Below are positions 1 through 12,400 of a stretch of DNA of 64,000 nt, piece after piece (position 1 is the first letter of the stretch; every line of letters begins with the position of its first letter). Below the pieces are notes generated by a model. It saw nothing but the letters and a program-made list of their open reading frames with translations. It was not told the DNA's origin and searched no databases. The translations under genes and the position numbers were made by a program. The DNA lies in contig NC_077223.1 in assembly GCF_024763615.1 (NCBI RefSeq), positions 7,006,001 to 7,070,000 on the forward strand, written 5' to 3'. This DNA is from Phlebotomus papatasi (taxonomy: Eukaryota > Arthropoda > Insecta > Diptera > Psychodidae).

Positions 1-100
1 TCTGTAGATTTTCTGCAGAAATTCTGCCGAAAATCTACAGATTTTCTAGCAGAAATTCAGCAGAAAATCTACAGATTTTCTCTGAATACACTGGAATATA
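1..100. repeat. short-word palindromic repeat, cut by window edge
   Basis: The words AAAATCTACAGATTTTC and CAGAAATTC recur here at about 35-40 bp spacing, and the first word is itself nearly palindromic. This looks like the end of a larger short-word inverted repeat that starts before the window. No gene is visible. Confidence 0.5.
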
Positions 101-964
101 CCGTTAAGATTCAAAAAACCTCAGAGTAAAATCGGCAGGTAGAATAATGATTTGACGGGTATTTTCCCTTTATAAGTTATAATTTTATTTATGTAGGGAA
201 AACTGGGGCACCACCAAACACGGGGTACCACCAAACATTGCGATTCTTTAATCAAATATTTGACTTCAGAAGACAGGACTTATAGAAATTTATAGGCATT
301 ATAGAGTGCTCGAGATAGTGTACAAAATTAGGTGTGATTCCTTCATAATCACATCTATTTTTCGACTAAAACCTTCCCTTGCCCAAGTCTATATTTCTAA
401 CTATTTAGAATCTAGGCGTGGTAACAGCCGTACGGAAAGACCGACAAACAGCGTGATATCGGTGATATCATATACGATATCACGCGACTTATAGGGGTCC
501 TTATAGGGGTGGGGGACTTATAGGGACCCGAAGGTGTCAAGTCGCTATATTTAACCGTTTGGCCTCCAGAGCTGGCGACAGTGGTTCCCGGGAGATGAAA
601 GGTGAAAATTTTAAGAAGTGGAAATATTAAGGTATTATGCATACTACACTCTCTGTAAAGTTCGAGCAGTCAAATGTTTTCAAGAGGTAGAGGAGGAGGA
701 GTGAAGGGAAAATAAAGGTCATGTTGGTAATGTTAGTGATGTGGAAGTTGACATATGGAAATTCCTAAAGGCGCCAAGACGTTATCTCTACCCGTTTGGC
801 CTAAGATCTGCTAATAATCAGATGGATAAACTATCAAAGTTCAAGTTTTCAAAAGTTTTCAGTCACCTTGTCCTTTATCTCATTCTTGAGCAGTTGGATA
901 AGCAATTGTCGTAATTTACTAGGTCTGTAAATCAGCAATTCTTGCTAATTATCATTATTTAACA
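101..964. other. no gene seen; contains a dispersed-repeat piece
   Basis: I see no coding exon here. Bases 523-580 (AGTCGCTAT...CCGTTTGGCCTC...GAGCTGGCGACAG) are clearly related to 32311-32369, so this is part of a dispersed repeat present at least twice in the window. Confidence 0.45.
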
Positions 965-1341
965 TTAAACCTACCGACAGTTTTTGGTCGTTTTTCCTAT
1001 GTTGGTGAAATGACAGACTGAGGTAGGGTAGGATACCCAACAAATTTTTCTTGGAAATCAGGAAAAACTTAAAATTTAACCACTGAAAAAAATATCTCAT
1101 GGATTTAACAGTAAACCTACCGACCGTTTTTGTTCGTTTTTCGATCAAATGACAAACCGCGGTAGGGTAGGATACTCAACAAATTTGTCTTGAAAAACAG
1201 CGAAAAATTATAATTTAAACACTGAAAAATATATTACTTGCAAATTTTAGGAAATTCATAAAGTTTGATAGTGACATTGTACTATTTAAATATGTGCTAA
1301 TTTTAAACCGGTCAATTTGACCGGGTCTTGGTAGGTTTAGT
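965..1341. repeat. directly duplicated segment with TAAACCTACC ends
   Basis: Two related units of about 145 bp follow each other (from about 965 and about 1112). Each opens with AAACCTACCGAC and contains GGTAGGGTAGGATAC. The segment closes near 1341 with GGTAGGTTTA, the reverse complement of the opening word, so a small inverted-repeat element with an internal duplication is possible. Just before the end, 1306-1325 holds a short palindrome around GGTCAATTTGACC. Confidence 0.4.
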
Positions 1342-3170
1342 ATAAAGAACGATTGGGTTACCGATATGAAGTAACGAGTACGTTACGACAATTGCTGCTC
1401 GACAATACTAATATGTATTACCAATAAATTTTGACCCATGAAAATTCTACTTATACTACTACCGCCCGAAAGAATCATTAAAAAATTTCAATTAATAAAG
1501 TTATATTTTTACTCATCAATTCCCCTAATACTTCTTGATGTCCGGTCTTGGAGCATTCTTGGGAAGGTACTTTCAATGAAGGTGATAAATCACCAAAATC
1601 CCATGGGAGAAATTTAAATCTTACCTGAGGTTTGCGATGGCACTTTCGCCTCATTCTATGAGGTCATTTTAGAGTTTCTGTGGAAGTAAAATCATACTCT
1701 GGGGGCGCTAAATTGAATCGTGCATCGACTGCAAAAGTGCACAAGCTTCGAAGATGCCTTTTCTTATCCAATGACAATAGAATACTGAAATGGGTCACGA
1801 ATCTCATTCCGATTTGGTACTTGCATCCGGTCTCCTCTAATAAAATAAATGTGAATTCAATTAATTTTCACTGGGAAGTTGGGCAAGAGAGAGAGAGAGG
1901 ATTTACTTTTCAACTTTAAAGCTTTCAAAAGCTTTATCTTAACACCAAATTAACATTTCCGGGCTTGCTGTAAATGAGCTTCAATGAAACGTGCTCATGT
2001 TAAGATAACCAGTTAACCAATTAAAACTCGATAATTTTGAAGTATTACTGAAGAACTCTGAATTCTCTGAGTGAGTGAGAACTTGAAAGAAAAACCTTCT
2101 ATAAACCTAGATTAATTTATTGCAGATAAAATTCTTAATATCATAGGTCACCTCCAAATTTATGCATTTTTATTTGTGCTTGTAATGCAGAGACTAGACT
2201 AAAAAGGGTTATCACTCTTGCTCATTGATATTTGAATGCGATAGGCATTAAGGGGACCTAGGGTATTTTTTAATCAGGGTGCCTTTGGAATAAGGTTTTT
2301 TCTTCTATTTTTAAAATAAACTGGGCCTTACCATGACATAATTTAGATCTACAAACCAATTGTAAAGGTAGCATATAGGTACATATATATAAGAAAGCTC
2401 GCTCTATTTAAGAATAGGAGAAAAGAACCCTATTCCAAAGATGGCCTAAGTGGCCTAAGTGAAATATACCGCACTCTCCCTAGGGGAATGCACACTAAGT
2501 TAGAACGACTCTAGCTTTGGATAACTCATTTTTTCTATGTTCTTAATAAATTTGACTAAAAAATTAGTTGTTCGAATCTTCAGTCATCCGAAGGTAGCGA
2601 ACTTCCCCCTACTTATTGCTTTAGCCTTCAAAAGCCCCGCTAATAAAAGTAAGACTAATTTTTCGTATTGATGATATTAGTTGTCTTAAATCAATTTTTA
2701 CGGTTCAAGTTTATCTTTTAGACACCAAAAAGATCAAGCTCTAAATATTAAGTAAATCAAAGACAATAATTACAAATTTCAACGATTTATATGATTTCGC
2801 ATTTAAGTTTTAATGATTAAATGTGATACCAGGTCAATACAGGAATTTTCACTAAAATTTGTGGAAAATATTATTGGCTTTTGAAAGCAAATATCAACAA
2901 ATTTTAATAGGTTTACCAAAACTGTTTATGGATCAAATTAAGGCTTGAATATCCTCTATCCTTTTTTTTTTTTACAATTATCGCTTTGCGAAACGTTATG
3001 CAAAGTTTGTGCTCGAAGTAGCGCATGATAGATTTCACGCTGCTTCGATTTTGATAATATTTTTCTTGATTCTCCTGTCCAATTCTAATTTTGGGTGACA
3101 TAATCTTTTCTCAACTAGTTACACTATTTATATAAATGATAAACATAGTTTAAATGAATTTAGTATAAAG
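1342..3170. other. AT-rich intergenic DNA, nothing recognised
   Basis: No exon with sensible codon pattern, tRNA or clear inverted repeat was found. A short AG run lies near 1886-1899. Confidence 0.4.
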
Positions 3171-3179
3171 AATTTAAAT

Positions 3180-3460
3180 TCAGTGACCGTTAAGATGCGT
3201 GTTTGATTCCAGGTTTCAGTGTTCGTTTCCCAGATTTTACGGATTAGACCGTGGATGCGGTAGAAAAGCTCATCAACTCCGCAGGGATGTTGTTCTCCCC
3301 TGGAGCTTCGTGGTTCCTCAAAGAGCAGATTCTCCTCGCTACATCCGACAAAGGGCGTTTTCCTCCTGACCGTCCGCACTTAGTATCTTCCCTAATTGCT
3401 CTGACTGTCCATCGTTTGCGCACAACAGGTCTCGGAAGTACTCTTCCCATCTTGCTATAA
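3180..3460 (-). pseudogene. decayed LINE reverse-transcriptase fragment
   Basis: The minus strand reads the conserved reverse-transcriptase stretch APGENNIPAEL in one frame and continues in another frame as ELFYRIHGLIRKIWETNTE. These are the usual consecutive blocks of an RTE- or I-like reverse transcriptase (AxGxDxIPAEL followed by the helix ending in IW). A frame shift between them and the missing catalytic YxDD show a dead fragment. The exact clade is not resolvable from this length. Confidence 0.6.
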
Positions 3461-3649
3461 CTTGATTGATTGGTTGATTGATTGATTTATTATCATCTCT
3501 GTTTTTTTTTTGTCCTAACCCCTTATGCGGCCATCTCCGTCTTAGGTCGATTCCAACCTTTAGGACCCTTCACTGGTTGTATGTTTTGCGACCGTTCGTA
3601 AGCACGTAGGTCACATTACATCACTGAGAAAAAACAGGGGTGCAATTAA

Positions 3650-4159
3650 CCCTCTAACGGGTAAGACCGCCTCCATGCGGTCTTCACAAAAATCACATTT
3701 ATAGCGACAATAAAGGTTTTATTTATTTAAAAATGCTATAGTGTCCTCGGTAATAGTCTTATAAACATCTCTTGAAAGTTTGAATTCATTTTGACTCTTT
3801 GTTTTGTTGCTATTATCAGTTTTGTGTGACAGGTCAGAGAAAAAGCAACAAAAACTCATTTCCACTTTCCATAAAAATACCGGTTTAAAGTTATCTGACT
3901 AAAATAAATTTATTTTTTACTGAAAGATATGTCATTCTACTTTGTATATTTTATTTAAAAAAAATTTGAAAAAACTAAAAATGTGAATTTTAGAAGCAAA
4001 AAGAGTTTCAAACATTTTTTATATTTTCTCACCTAGCACCTAAACTAAAAGAGATAATGAAGAATGGATAGTTTTTTCGACTTTATTGGATCATAATTAT
4101 CCTAGAAAACATTGTTTTAGAACTTTTTTTCACATATTAAAGAAAACACCGTTAGAGGG
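3650..4159. mobile_element. piggyBac-like non-autonomous element
   Basis: The 510-bp segment starts CCCTCTAACGG and ends with its reverse complement CCGTTAGAGGG. It is flanked on both sides by TTAA (3646-3649 and 4160-4163). TTAA target duplication with CCC-starting termini is the hallmark of the piggyBac superfamily. No transposase frame is present, so it would depend on an element elsewhere. Superfamily assignment is an inference from ends and target site only. Confidence 0.6.
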
Positions 4160-4163
4160 TTAA

Positions 4164-5561
4164 CTTTCTTTCCTCAGAACTTTAACACTTTTTAGGTGTA
4201 AAAATATATCAACATTTTTAAATGTTAATTTTAAACCTTTTTTAGGGTAAAATTAACATGAAAAAGGGTAACTTTAACCCCCAATACACCTAAAAAGGGT
4301 AATATTTACACCGATTTGGGATCAATATTGCAGGGTAAAATTAACATTTCCGGAAAGTTATTTTAACTTTTTCGGATTTCTCTCAAGTGATGGAAAGAAA
4401 GGTATGCTCATAGAGAGATCACTTCAAGTACTTGAGTTAAAAGGTAACCTGCTGCCTTATCCTTACACATCGACATCTGCAGAATTTTAGAATCTGTACA
4501 ATTTTACAGCTACCTCAATGTACTCTTCATCAAAATAAAAGCCATCGACCCCTTGGTCCTCCGTGTATTCTGCAACATCAAAATATTATTATACAAAAAA
4601 AAATTATATGAATTCCCAATTGGAAGTCGATATACACTCCTTTAATATTGAATGAGCGATATATTATTTTTCAAATTCCCCTTGTAAATATTTGTGGTAC
4701 ATTTATTGATTTAAAATATAATTAAATTTTCAGTATTACATTTTGTATACATGTTTGTATACGTACATCACTGCTGAAAATAAAATAAAAGAACTCTATA
4801 AAAAAAAGTAGGAGAAATAGGGATAAGAGTAAGCTTTCTGCTTTTGCAAACTGTTCAACTTGCTCACAGTGACATGAGGATAAGTGATATCGGGAGCTTT
4901 GAGTGAAAATTTAATTCTATGCAAATTCAGGGTGAAATTGTTCCTATATAGCATGTTGACTTTCCCCAAAATGCCTCTGACACTATCCCTCTGGGAAAGT
5001 TCTTATACAGCTAATCCCTAATGTAAGACCCAAAAGCTGAACTTTTTGGCAATTTCGATATCCCTGATATTGCGACAGCCGTGATTGGGATAGTTCTTAG
5101 TATCTTGGAAATCTCATAAGAACTTCCAATCTAACGTAATATCTCCAAACGACAGAGCTTTCTCATCTAAATCTCAGAAGTTCACTATAGATAATTATCT
5201 TCTTGATTGACTGTGAAATGTTCAGTATTTTCAATATAATAGATTGATATCAATACAATAAATCACACTTGCAACATTTAGCTAGGTGCATTAAATTTAT
5301 TGTGCAATGATACACAAAAGACATCGCAGAACGCTCGTTCTTTTAGGTCTCATTTTGTGTCACGCGAGTTGATTTCAAAGCACGTCATTAATCTAAGAGA
5401 AAATGAGAAGAGGAATTATACGACTGTCAAAGTCAACTGGAAAGTGCATTTAACACTTGAAACTTTAAGCTAATTTAACATAATCTGTGCAATTTCTTTG
5501 GCGAAACCTATTTTGTCACCTATTTTTTTTATTGCTTCAAATTAACGAAGCAAGAAGTAAG
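4164..5561. other. intergenic DNA, nothing recognised
   Basis: AT-rich sequence. Bases 4180-4380 repeat the words GGGTAAAATTAACAT and AAAAAGGGTAA several times, suggesting another short-word repeat whose ends I cannot place. No exon is supported. Confidence 0.35.
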
Positions 5562-5593
5562 CCCTGTAATATCGCTCATTCGATATTACAGGG
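5562..5593. repeat. perfect 13-bp hairpin with 6-base loop
   Basis: CCCTGTAATATCG at 5562-5574 is followed by loop CTCATT and then the exact complement CGATATTACAGGG to 5593. It does not sit beside a gene and is not obviously part of a MITE. Confidence 0.7.
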
Positions 5594-5635
5594 ACACTAC
5601 TCTAACTCCATGTCTCACTTTTTTTTACTGATAAA

Positions 5636-5890
5636 TCACAGAGAAAACATCCCATAAAATTTTTCAAGAGTCCTTGTGACCAAAAAAGTTCATAAACGTA
5701 TGTACTTTTCCACGACCATTGTTTGTATCATAATCACTTGACGAACATTTTCTGTTTCTTCGCAAATATTTGTCCGTAAATGTTTGTATGCATACAAAAA
5801 ACTGTTTGTAAAATTTTGTCATTTGTTTGTAAAGTTTTGCCAGACGAAATGCATCAAAAAATGTTTATAAAAGAACAAGAAATGCTCGTT
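5636..5890. mobile_element. partial copy of the TTCGTAAATG hairpin MITE
   Basis: It shares CACAGAGAAAAC, GACGAACATTTT, TTTTGTCATTTG and the terminal AATGCTCGTT with the fuller copies at 28957-29467 and 30892-31433. One outer arm is shortened. It abuts the next MITE almost directly. Confidence 0.5.
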
Positions 5891-5900
5891 AACCCTTTAA

Positions 5901-6305
5901 CTGTGTTATCACACTTGCACATTAAAATTTTAATATGATTCACATTAATTGTCGCTGGTGAGAGTTCATATGTGTAATTTGTGTATTTGAATCATTTTAT
6001 ATTCAAAATTTAATCTATTTGTTGATAAAAAAGTAGATTTGGCCCGCAAAATTTGATATAAATTGATTTATAGCATTAATGCGAAAAATTAATGCGATTT
6101 TCTCTTTAATTTTTTAATGTGAAAAATTTTATGCTTTAGGTAAATTTAAACTTATTTTTGCAGGCCAAGTCCACTTCTTTATCAATAAATAGAAAAACCC
6201 CAAATATTAAGTGACTCAAAGACACAAATAACATATTTGGACGCTCACAAGCGACAATTAATGTGAATCATATTAAAATTTTAATGTGCAAGTGTGATAA
6301 CACCG
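5901..6305. mobile_element. 405-bp hairpin MITE, copy 1
   Basis: The whole element is an imperfect palindrome: the left end reads GTTATCACACTTGCACATTA and the right end is its reverse complement. It carries no coding frame. Flanks are TAA on the left and TTA on the right, compatible with a 3-bp target of PIF/Harbinger type but not an exact duplication. A second copy lies in the opposite orientation at 7308-7714. Confidence 0.65.
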
Positions 6306-7059
6306 TTACAGTTAGAAAATCTCAAGATTCCAAAATAGACATTATTCCAAATTAACCCATATTACTTTATAACAAAGCCTTATGAGTAAGGGTTAATCTC
6401 CGTCTGCTGCCAAGTCCTTCCAGGTATAACCAGGACTCCCGGCTGTTTACCTATAAGCTTATTACCTTTCATCGTGTTTTTAAGTGTGTTGTCAGCCTAG
6501 TTCTTCCTAGCCTAGCTCACTGTTTTTTTTTATCCTTCTGAACATTTTCTCAGCTGGCATTCTCCAGAACAATTCAATTCAGTTTACTTAGAATTAGCAT
6601 ACCCTAATGATATTCATTATGTCCGGTCCCTGGTAGAGCACTTCTAGCTCATGGTTTGTCCGAATACGCTCCTATCCGTTAACCAGTTCCTTCAGAGGAC
6701 AATAGGTCTGTTTCAAGTCTCTCTGACAATATGCCTAAATATGGTTTTTTAAGTGATGACAAATCAGGGGTAATAACGATAATAAGATAGTATAGTACCC
6801 ATTTATCATAATTTTACCTTTATTCAAGCTAACCGTTACGTACCGTGTGTACGTATTTAAAGGAAAATTGGAATTTTCGATCTGCTTTTTGGTCTACCGC
6901 TTGAAGGAAAAAAAATTCTACCATATGCAAATATATAATGCTTTTTGCTGAAATAAAATAACTAAAAAAAGGCCTTACAATTTTATGCATCAGATTTTTG
7001 TATATATCAACTGTTGGTCCATTATCGATAACACCTTTGAATGGGTTAATTGAAGGGTA
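6306..7059. other. intergenic DNA, nothing recognised
   Basis: Mixed-composition sequence, slightly richer in C and T near 6400-6720. No frame, RNA gene or inverted repeat could be supported. Confidence 0.35.
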
Positions 7060-7265
7060 ATTCATTTCGGAGAACTCGAACCAATCTGACCAGGGAACCC
7101 ACGGGGAACTCGGGGAATCCAGATGAACTCTGGGAATGCACGGAAAATTCCAGGAATCCTTACAGTTTTCCGGGGAACTTACGGGGAATTCTGTGAACCT
7201 ATACATTTTTTCAGTGAACTCGCGGGGAACTCAGGGAACCCATAGATTATTTCGGTGAACCGGGA
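7060..7265. repeat. degenerate GGGGAACTC short-word repeat
   Basis: Variants of GGGGAACTC and GGGAACCCA recur at intervals of roughly 15-25 bp. The GC content is higher than the surroundings. It resembles the short-word composition of the foldback-like element at 59762-60640 but uses a different word. Confidence 0.5.
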
Positions 7266-7307
7266 ATTCGAGCCACTCTATTTACTTATGAATAATTCCT
7301 TGTTTAA

Positions 7308-7714
7308 CGGCGTTATCACACTTGCGCATTAAAATTTTAATGTGATTCACATTAATTGTCGTTTGTGAGCGTCCAAATATGTTATTTGTGTCTTTGAGCC
7401 ACTTAATAATTAGGGGTTTTTCTATTTATTGATAAAGAAGTGGACTTGGCCTGCAAAAATAAGTTTAAATTTACCTAAAGCACAAATATTTTTTACATTA
7501 AAAAATTAAAGAGAAAATCGCATTAATTTTTCGCATTAATGCTATAAATCAATTTATATCAAATTTTGCGGGCCAAATCTACTTTTTTATCAACAAATAG
7601 ATCAAATTTTGAATATAAAATGATTCAAATACACAAATTACACATTTGGACTCTCACCAGCGACAATTAATGTGAATCAAATTAAAATTTTAATGTGCAA
7701 GTGTGATAACACAG
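7308..7714. mobile_element. 405-bp hairpin MITE, copy 2, inverted
   Basis: This is the reverse-complement counterpart of the copy at 5901-6305, with the same end word GTTATCACACTTG. TAA flanks both sides (7305-7307 and 7715-7717), which supports a 3-bp target duplication. Confidence 0.7.
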
Positions 7715-8012
7715 TAAAGCATTCAGTATAATGTATTTACAAAAAATAACATAGGTAACCCAAACATATTCTTAAAGTGGCGGAGGATCGACAAGGGATA
7801 AGCGGTTGAAAATGAATGCATGAACATAGGTTTAGAAAGTGTATTTTTAACCAAACAAGTCTATTGCTGTAAGGATCTAATTGTTATAAGGATAAGTCTT
7901 AAACCATTTCCAGGTTAAGTTAAGAACCGGTAACTATTCGGATAAGGATCGATATATAAAAAATATTTCTAAATTTGAATGAATCAATCCTAAGCTATTT
8001 TAGGCTATTTAA

Positions 8013-8883
8013 CACTTTAAAACCCGAGTCAAAAAATCACGTAAAATACCAAATTGGCATAAAATGCCAGTGTAGATATTCTCCACGAAAAACCAAATTT
8101 TCAAGTTTTTTGTTCCGTAAGACTTCTACAGCAGTTCGAGGACTCGTAAATTATTTTTTTGAATAAATATTTTCCCAATTTTCTTGCCAATTTTATATAA
8201 ATTTTGTGAAAATGGACAAAAAATGCCAATGTGAATTTTTACAAATTTTCGTAGAAAAAAGCCAATTTCTATTGAATTTCCTTTTTCTTAGCAATTTGGT
8301 AAGAATCTTAGAACACATATCTATAATTTCTATCTATTTCCACATATCTATTTCCTGTAAAATTTTCAAATTAATTTGCGCTTTTTGTTTAATAAAATTT
8401 TATGTGAAGTTCCAATAGGAATTAGGAAAAGAAAAATAAGACGTAAAGTGAATTTTCACCTTATTTTTCTCTGTAGTACCACTTTACAACAATTTTAGGT
8501 CTTATATTATTTAATTTTTAATAATTATTTTGACATTTTCACGTATTTTTTAAGATTTTTTCGAATCGTGACAAAATTCAAAAAATGGTAACATTTTTTA
8601 GGTTATGTAGAATAAACCATTCAAATGTTCATTTCGGATGCAAACTCCATATAAAAAAAAGTTGGCATTTTTACGCCCATTTGGTATTCTACGCCCATTT
8701 TTTGGTTTTTTCCTAATTTTTTAAATAATAAAAAAGTTATTAACTATTTTTTTGGACTAAACGAAAGCTAATTAAATTCTCTACACATTCGTGTTATCAC
8801 TTAAGCATAATATTGAATAGAATTCCTACTATAAAGCTCCAAATTTAAAATTGGAGTAAAATGCCACTTTGGGTTTTAAAGTG
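8013..8883. mobile_element. 871-bp element with 5-bp target duplication
   Basis: The left end CACTTTAAAACCC and the right end GGGTTTTAAAGTG are exact inverses. TTTAA stands directly outside each end (8008-8012 and 8884-8888). Inside each end the word TAAAATGCCA recurs. No open frame with transposase features is present. The superfamily is uncertain; a 5-bp duplication with CAC ends recalls Transib, but the termini do not match well enough to claim it. Confidence 0.6.
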
Positions 8884-9369
8884 TTTAATTAATAACCGAT
8901 AAGTAAATTCGAATCGGTTTTGAATCGGTTAAACATAAAAAATGATACAGAGGAAAATTTTTGCCGGATTTTTTTAATTTTTGAACAGAATACTCTGACC
9001 AACAAAAGGATTATTTCTAAGTTCGAATAATATTCACAAAAGTTTAGAGGCCCCTCCTGAATGAGTTAATGGGTTAACTTTGCCATAAGAGACTCTTATT
9101 TTAAAAAGCGCGGGAAATGTGAGATCTCTTAATTTTAAAAGTTTCTGGGTATAACTTGTTCAAATGCTTGTTTTTCGCCCAGATCTCGTGAAATATTTCG
9201 GAGAGTGCGCTGTACCTGAACCCATGTATTTATTCCTCCAGAGCCACTGGTTGTCTTTCCCCTGAACCACAGTGACAGATTGGTTTGTGTGGAATCTCTC
9301 GGTGTCTGTGGCAAAGGCAGGAAATACTTGTGTTTTGTGCTTTGGGCGGTTCTGTGAGACTCCTTTAGA

Positions 9370-9410
9370 TTAGGGTGCGTTTGCTGGAGATGCCACCAGA
9401 GGCAAAAACA
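9370..9410 (+). promoter_or_regulatory. 5' leader just upstream of ABHD17 start
   Basis: A pyrimidine-rich stretch ending CTCCTTTAG (to 9369) looks like a splice acceptor for a leader exon that runs to the start codon. An in-frame ATG at 9390 would add seven residues. The ATG at 9411 has the better insect context (AACA before ATG) and matches the known family N-terminus. The upstream leader exon and promoter are not located. Confidence 0.35.
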
Positions 9411-12400
9411 ATGAATGGGTTAAGCTTTAGTGAGCTGTGTTGCCTCTTCTGCTGTCCACCATGTCCTGGGCGGATAGCATCGAAGCTGGCCTTCTTGCCA
9501 CCAGAAGTTTCATATGAACTCAAAGCAGATGAGGCATCAGCCACAAAGTATGCCCTGGTACTGCTAGAGAAGGCTGATTGGCAATATACAGATCGTGAGA
9601 AGGATTTCTTTGAGGCTTTCTTCACACGTTCCACGCGAGGCAATAGAATTGCCTGCCTCTTTGTCCGTTGCAGCACAAATGCCAGGTGAGCCCCATTTTT
9701 CTTACTTTGTCTCCCATGCCCTGACTCACGCCTAAGGCACTCGGTGGGGCAGACAAAGATAAATCCACGAGGTGATACAGTGTTTCTCAAACTGTTCCAC
9801 CCTGACCAGGAAACACTTTCGCTCCTGGAAGAATACTTCCAAGAGTTCCGCGGCAAAAATCCGCAACATCTGTTTGTGTTTCATTGCACTCGGAGCAGTA
9901 ATGAGTTGTTAACAAGCTCATTAGCGCATTAATCCAATTATCTCTGTAATCGATTGGCTTAACACCTATGTTACTTGTGACGACAAAATCCGCCCTATCC
10001 AATTTACTCCTCAGTCTACGGGACAATTGAAAATATTTCAGCTGGAAATTTAACGTCTTTGGCCTTTCAAATACTTCCGGAAAGATATAATTTTTTTTCT
10101 CACAATTGATAAGATATTCAAGTTTCTTAGTACTAAGGCTTCTAGCTTTCTAGAGACGTTTTAGTGAGCTTAATTTAGAAGACAGAGTTGAAAATCTAGC
10201 TGACAAAAATTTAGTTTGTATTTTTATAATGAGGACAATTTGGTTTAAGTTTTTTTTTAATTTAACTGAACTTATACGACGACTAAAGGAACTGATGAAC
10301 TTCTATACGGTCGGCTGATTGTTCTATACTCTGGAAAAAAAACTGTTAAGCGGACAAACGGATATTGTCAAAATTTTGTCAAAAGGATGTTATTTACCAA
10401 TTTGACAAACCTTTTGTGACATTTTACGTGAAAGATTATCCTTTTGACAAGCTTTTAACAAGATCCAGTTGATCCACGATTTGGCAAAACTGTTCCCTAT
10501 TCGGTTTTAAAGAACCATAAAGAACATCCTTTTGACAAACTTTTCTTGTTAATTTGACAAAACCATTAACTATTAACTAAATTGACAAAAAAGTTCCTCA
10601 AATCTTAAATTAAGAACTCAAAAAACAATTGCAGATTTTGAATATTTTTAACTTCCAATGATTCTAAAACTTTTAAAATTTTTTTGGTAGTTAGAGATAG
10701 AAATGAAATTAAATTTAAATTAATGTACAGCTCTGATTTCGAAATTACAAAGTAATTCAATTTGAATTTAAAAAGAAACTTATTCGAATTGAAAATTTTG
10801 AAATTTTGTAAGTGCCATTTTTCACTTGGTCTCTTTTTATCAAAATAAAAAAAATAATTAGATTTTCATTGAAAACAAGAAAAACTTTAATAAAATTTGT
10901 TTTTTTTTTTAAATTAAATGACAAAGCTTCAATTTTTAGGATTTTTGTCTCACGAGTTTTTTTTTGGAAAATTAAGAATAATAATACGTAGAAAAGAAAC
11001 GTAGAAACTCCATTCACAGGAAGAAAGGGGATTCGTGTATCTGGTAAAAGTTGAACTGAGATTGATATAAGGTAAAGTGCACTCGAGTCGACCGGATCCT
11101 CGACTCGACCAGTGGTCAATATTTGAATGTTTTATGGTAAATTTCCATAAAATTGTCACTGATTCGTATTTATTTATAGAATAATTGACCTATTAATGTT
11201 AGATCATACGCCAAATATTAGTGCAAATATAAATAAATTGAATAAATAACTCTATCGGTCGAATTGAGGAACCGGTCGACTTGAGGGCACTTTACCTTAA
11301 AAGGCAATAAATTGCTTGGGTCATAAGGGGGTAGTTTAAAGCTCCCCTCCTTCTCTGTCTCATCCACAGAAATTGCCTATCCACAGGCATATGCGTGATC
11401 CTCCCGAAGTATAGAGCTTAAGTGTAAAAAAAACACTGAAGCCACTATTCTGCAATTTTTGCCCCAAAACAAGTAGTTAGAACTATAAGGGTAGAAAGGC
11501 GCATTGTGAGATAAGGGGGAGGGTTCTCAATAATTCACTATTCTAGACATTTAAGAGGCAAGTTCGTCACAATGCTAAAAATAATAATAATGGATAATAA
11601 AAATAAGAATGGGTCAACACTCTCATAAACAAACTAAGTGAGATTTCTACGCCCGCATCTTTATTACATCTTCAGCTCGACAGTCCTGTTCTTCCCGAAT
11701 TTGAAATATTCATAATTGTTCAGAATGATATAAAAATTGTTAGTCCCCAGTCCATAATGGCGCTATTCCAAAAAAAAACGAGCACGCTTTTTTGCACTTT
11801 ACTGTTCTCAAGTGCTTCTACATTATCGACTTTTCTTTCTGTATGTTGCTGTTTCGATTGTTTTGCGCAGTCCTTGTCGTGCTCCAAAGTCACAAAACCG
11901 TCGTTGACAGTAACCAACCCAAAGATAGGTATATTGATGGTGAAACCGGAAATCGTCGGGAAATGGGATCTCTCAAGGAAAACTCTTCAGTTTTTCTCAA
12001 AGCTTTCGGCTCAGGCTCCGAGTCTTCATCAGTGATCAAGTCTAAGCTAAATCGAAAGCTTTGAGAAAAGTTGATTAGTTTTCCTTGAGAGATTCCATTT
12101 CCCGATGATTTCCGGTTTCTCCATTAATATAGTTATCCTCACGTCGGTTTTTTCTTCGCAAAGATAAGCCGATAATACAGAAGCAGTTGAGAACAGTCAA
12201 GTGCTAATAAAGCATATTCAATTTTTCATAGGTTTTATTTGTCTAAATTTGTAAAGTCAAGAATAAAAATTTACAAGTTCTAAATTTCGAAATTGAATAG
12301 AAAAGTGATTATATTTAATTGCTGTTTGATACCTTTTTTTAAATATAAAAGCTCTTGACATTTCAAAGTGTTATAGTGCTATTTCGTTCAAATATGAATA

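Noticed and set aside
9365..9856. 163-codon open frame on the minus strand
   Set aside because: It lies antisense across ABHD17 exon 1, whose plus-strand frame has the family motifs and proper splice sites.
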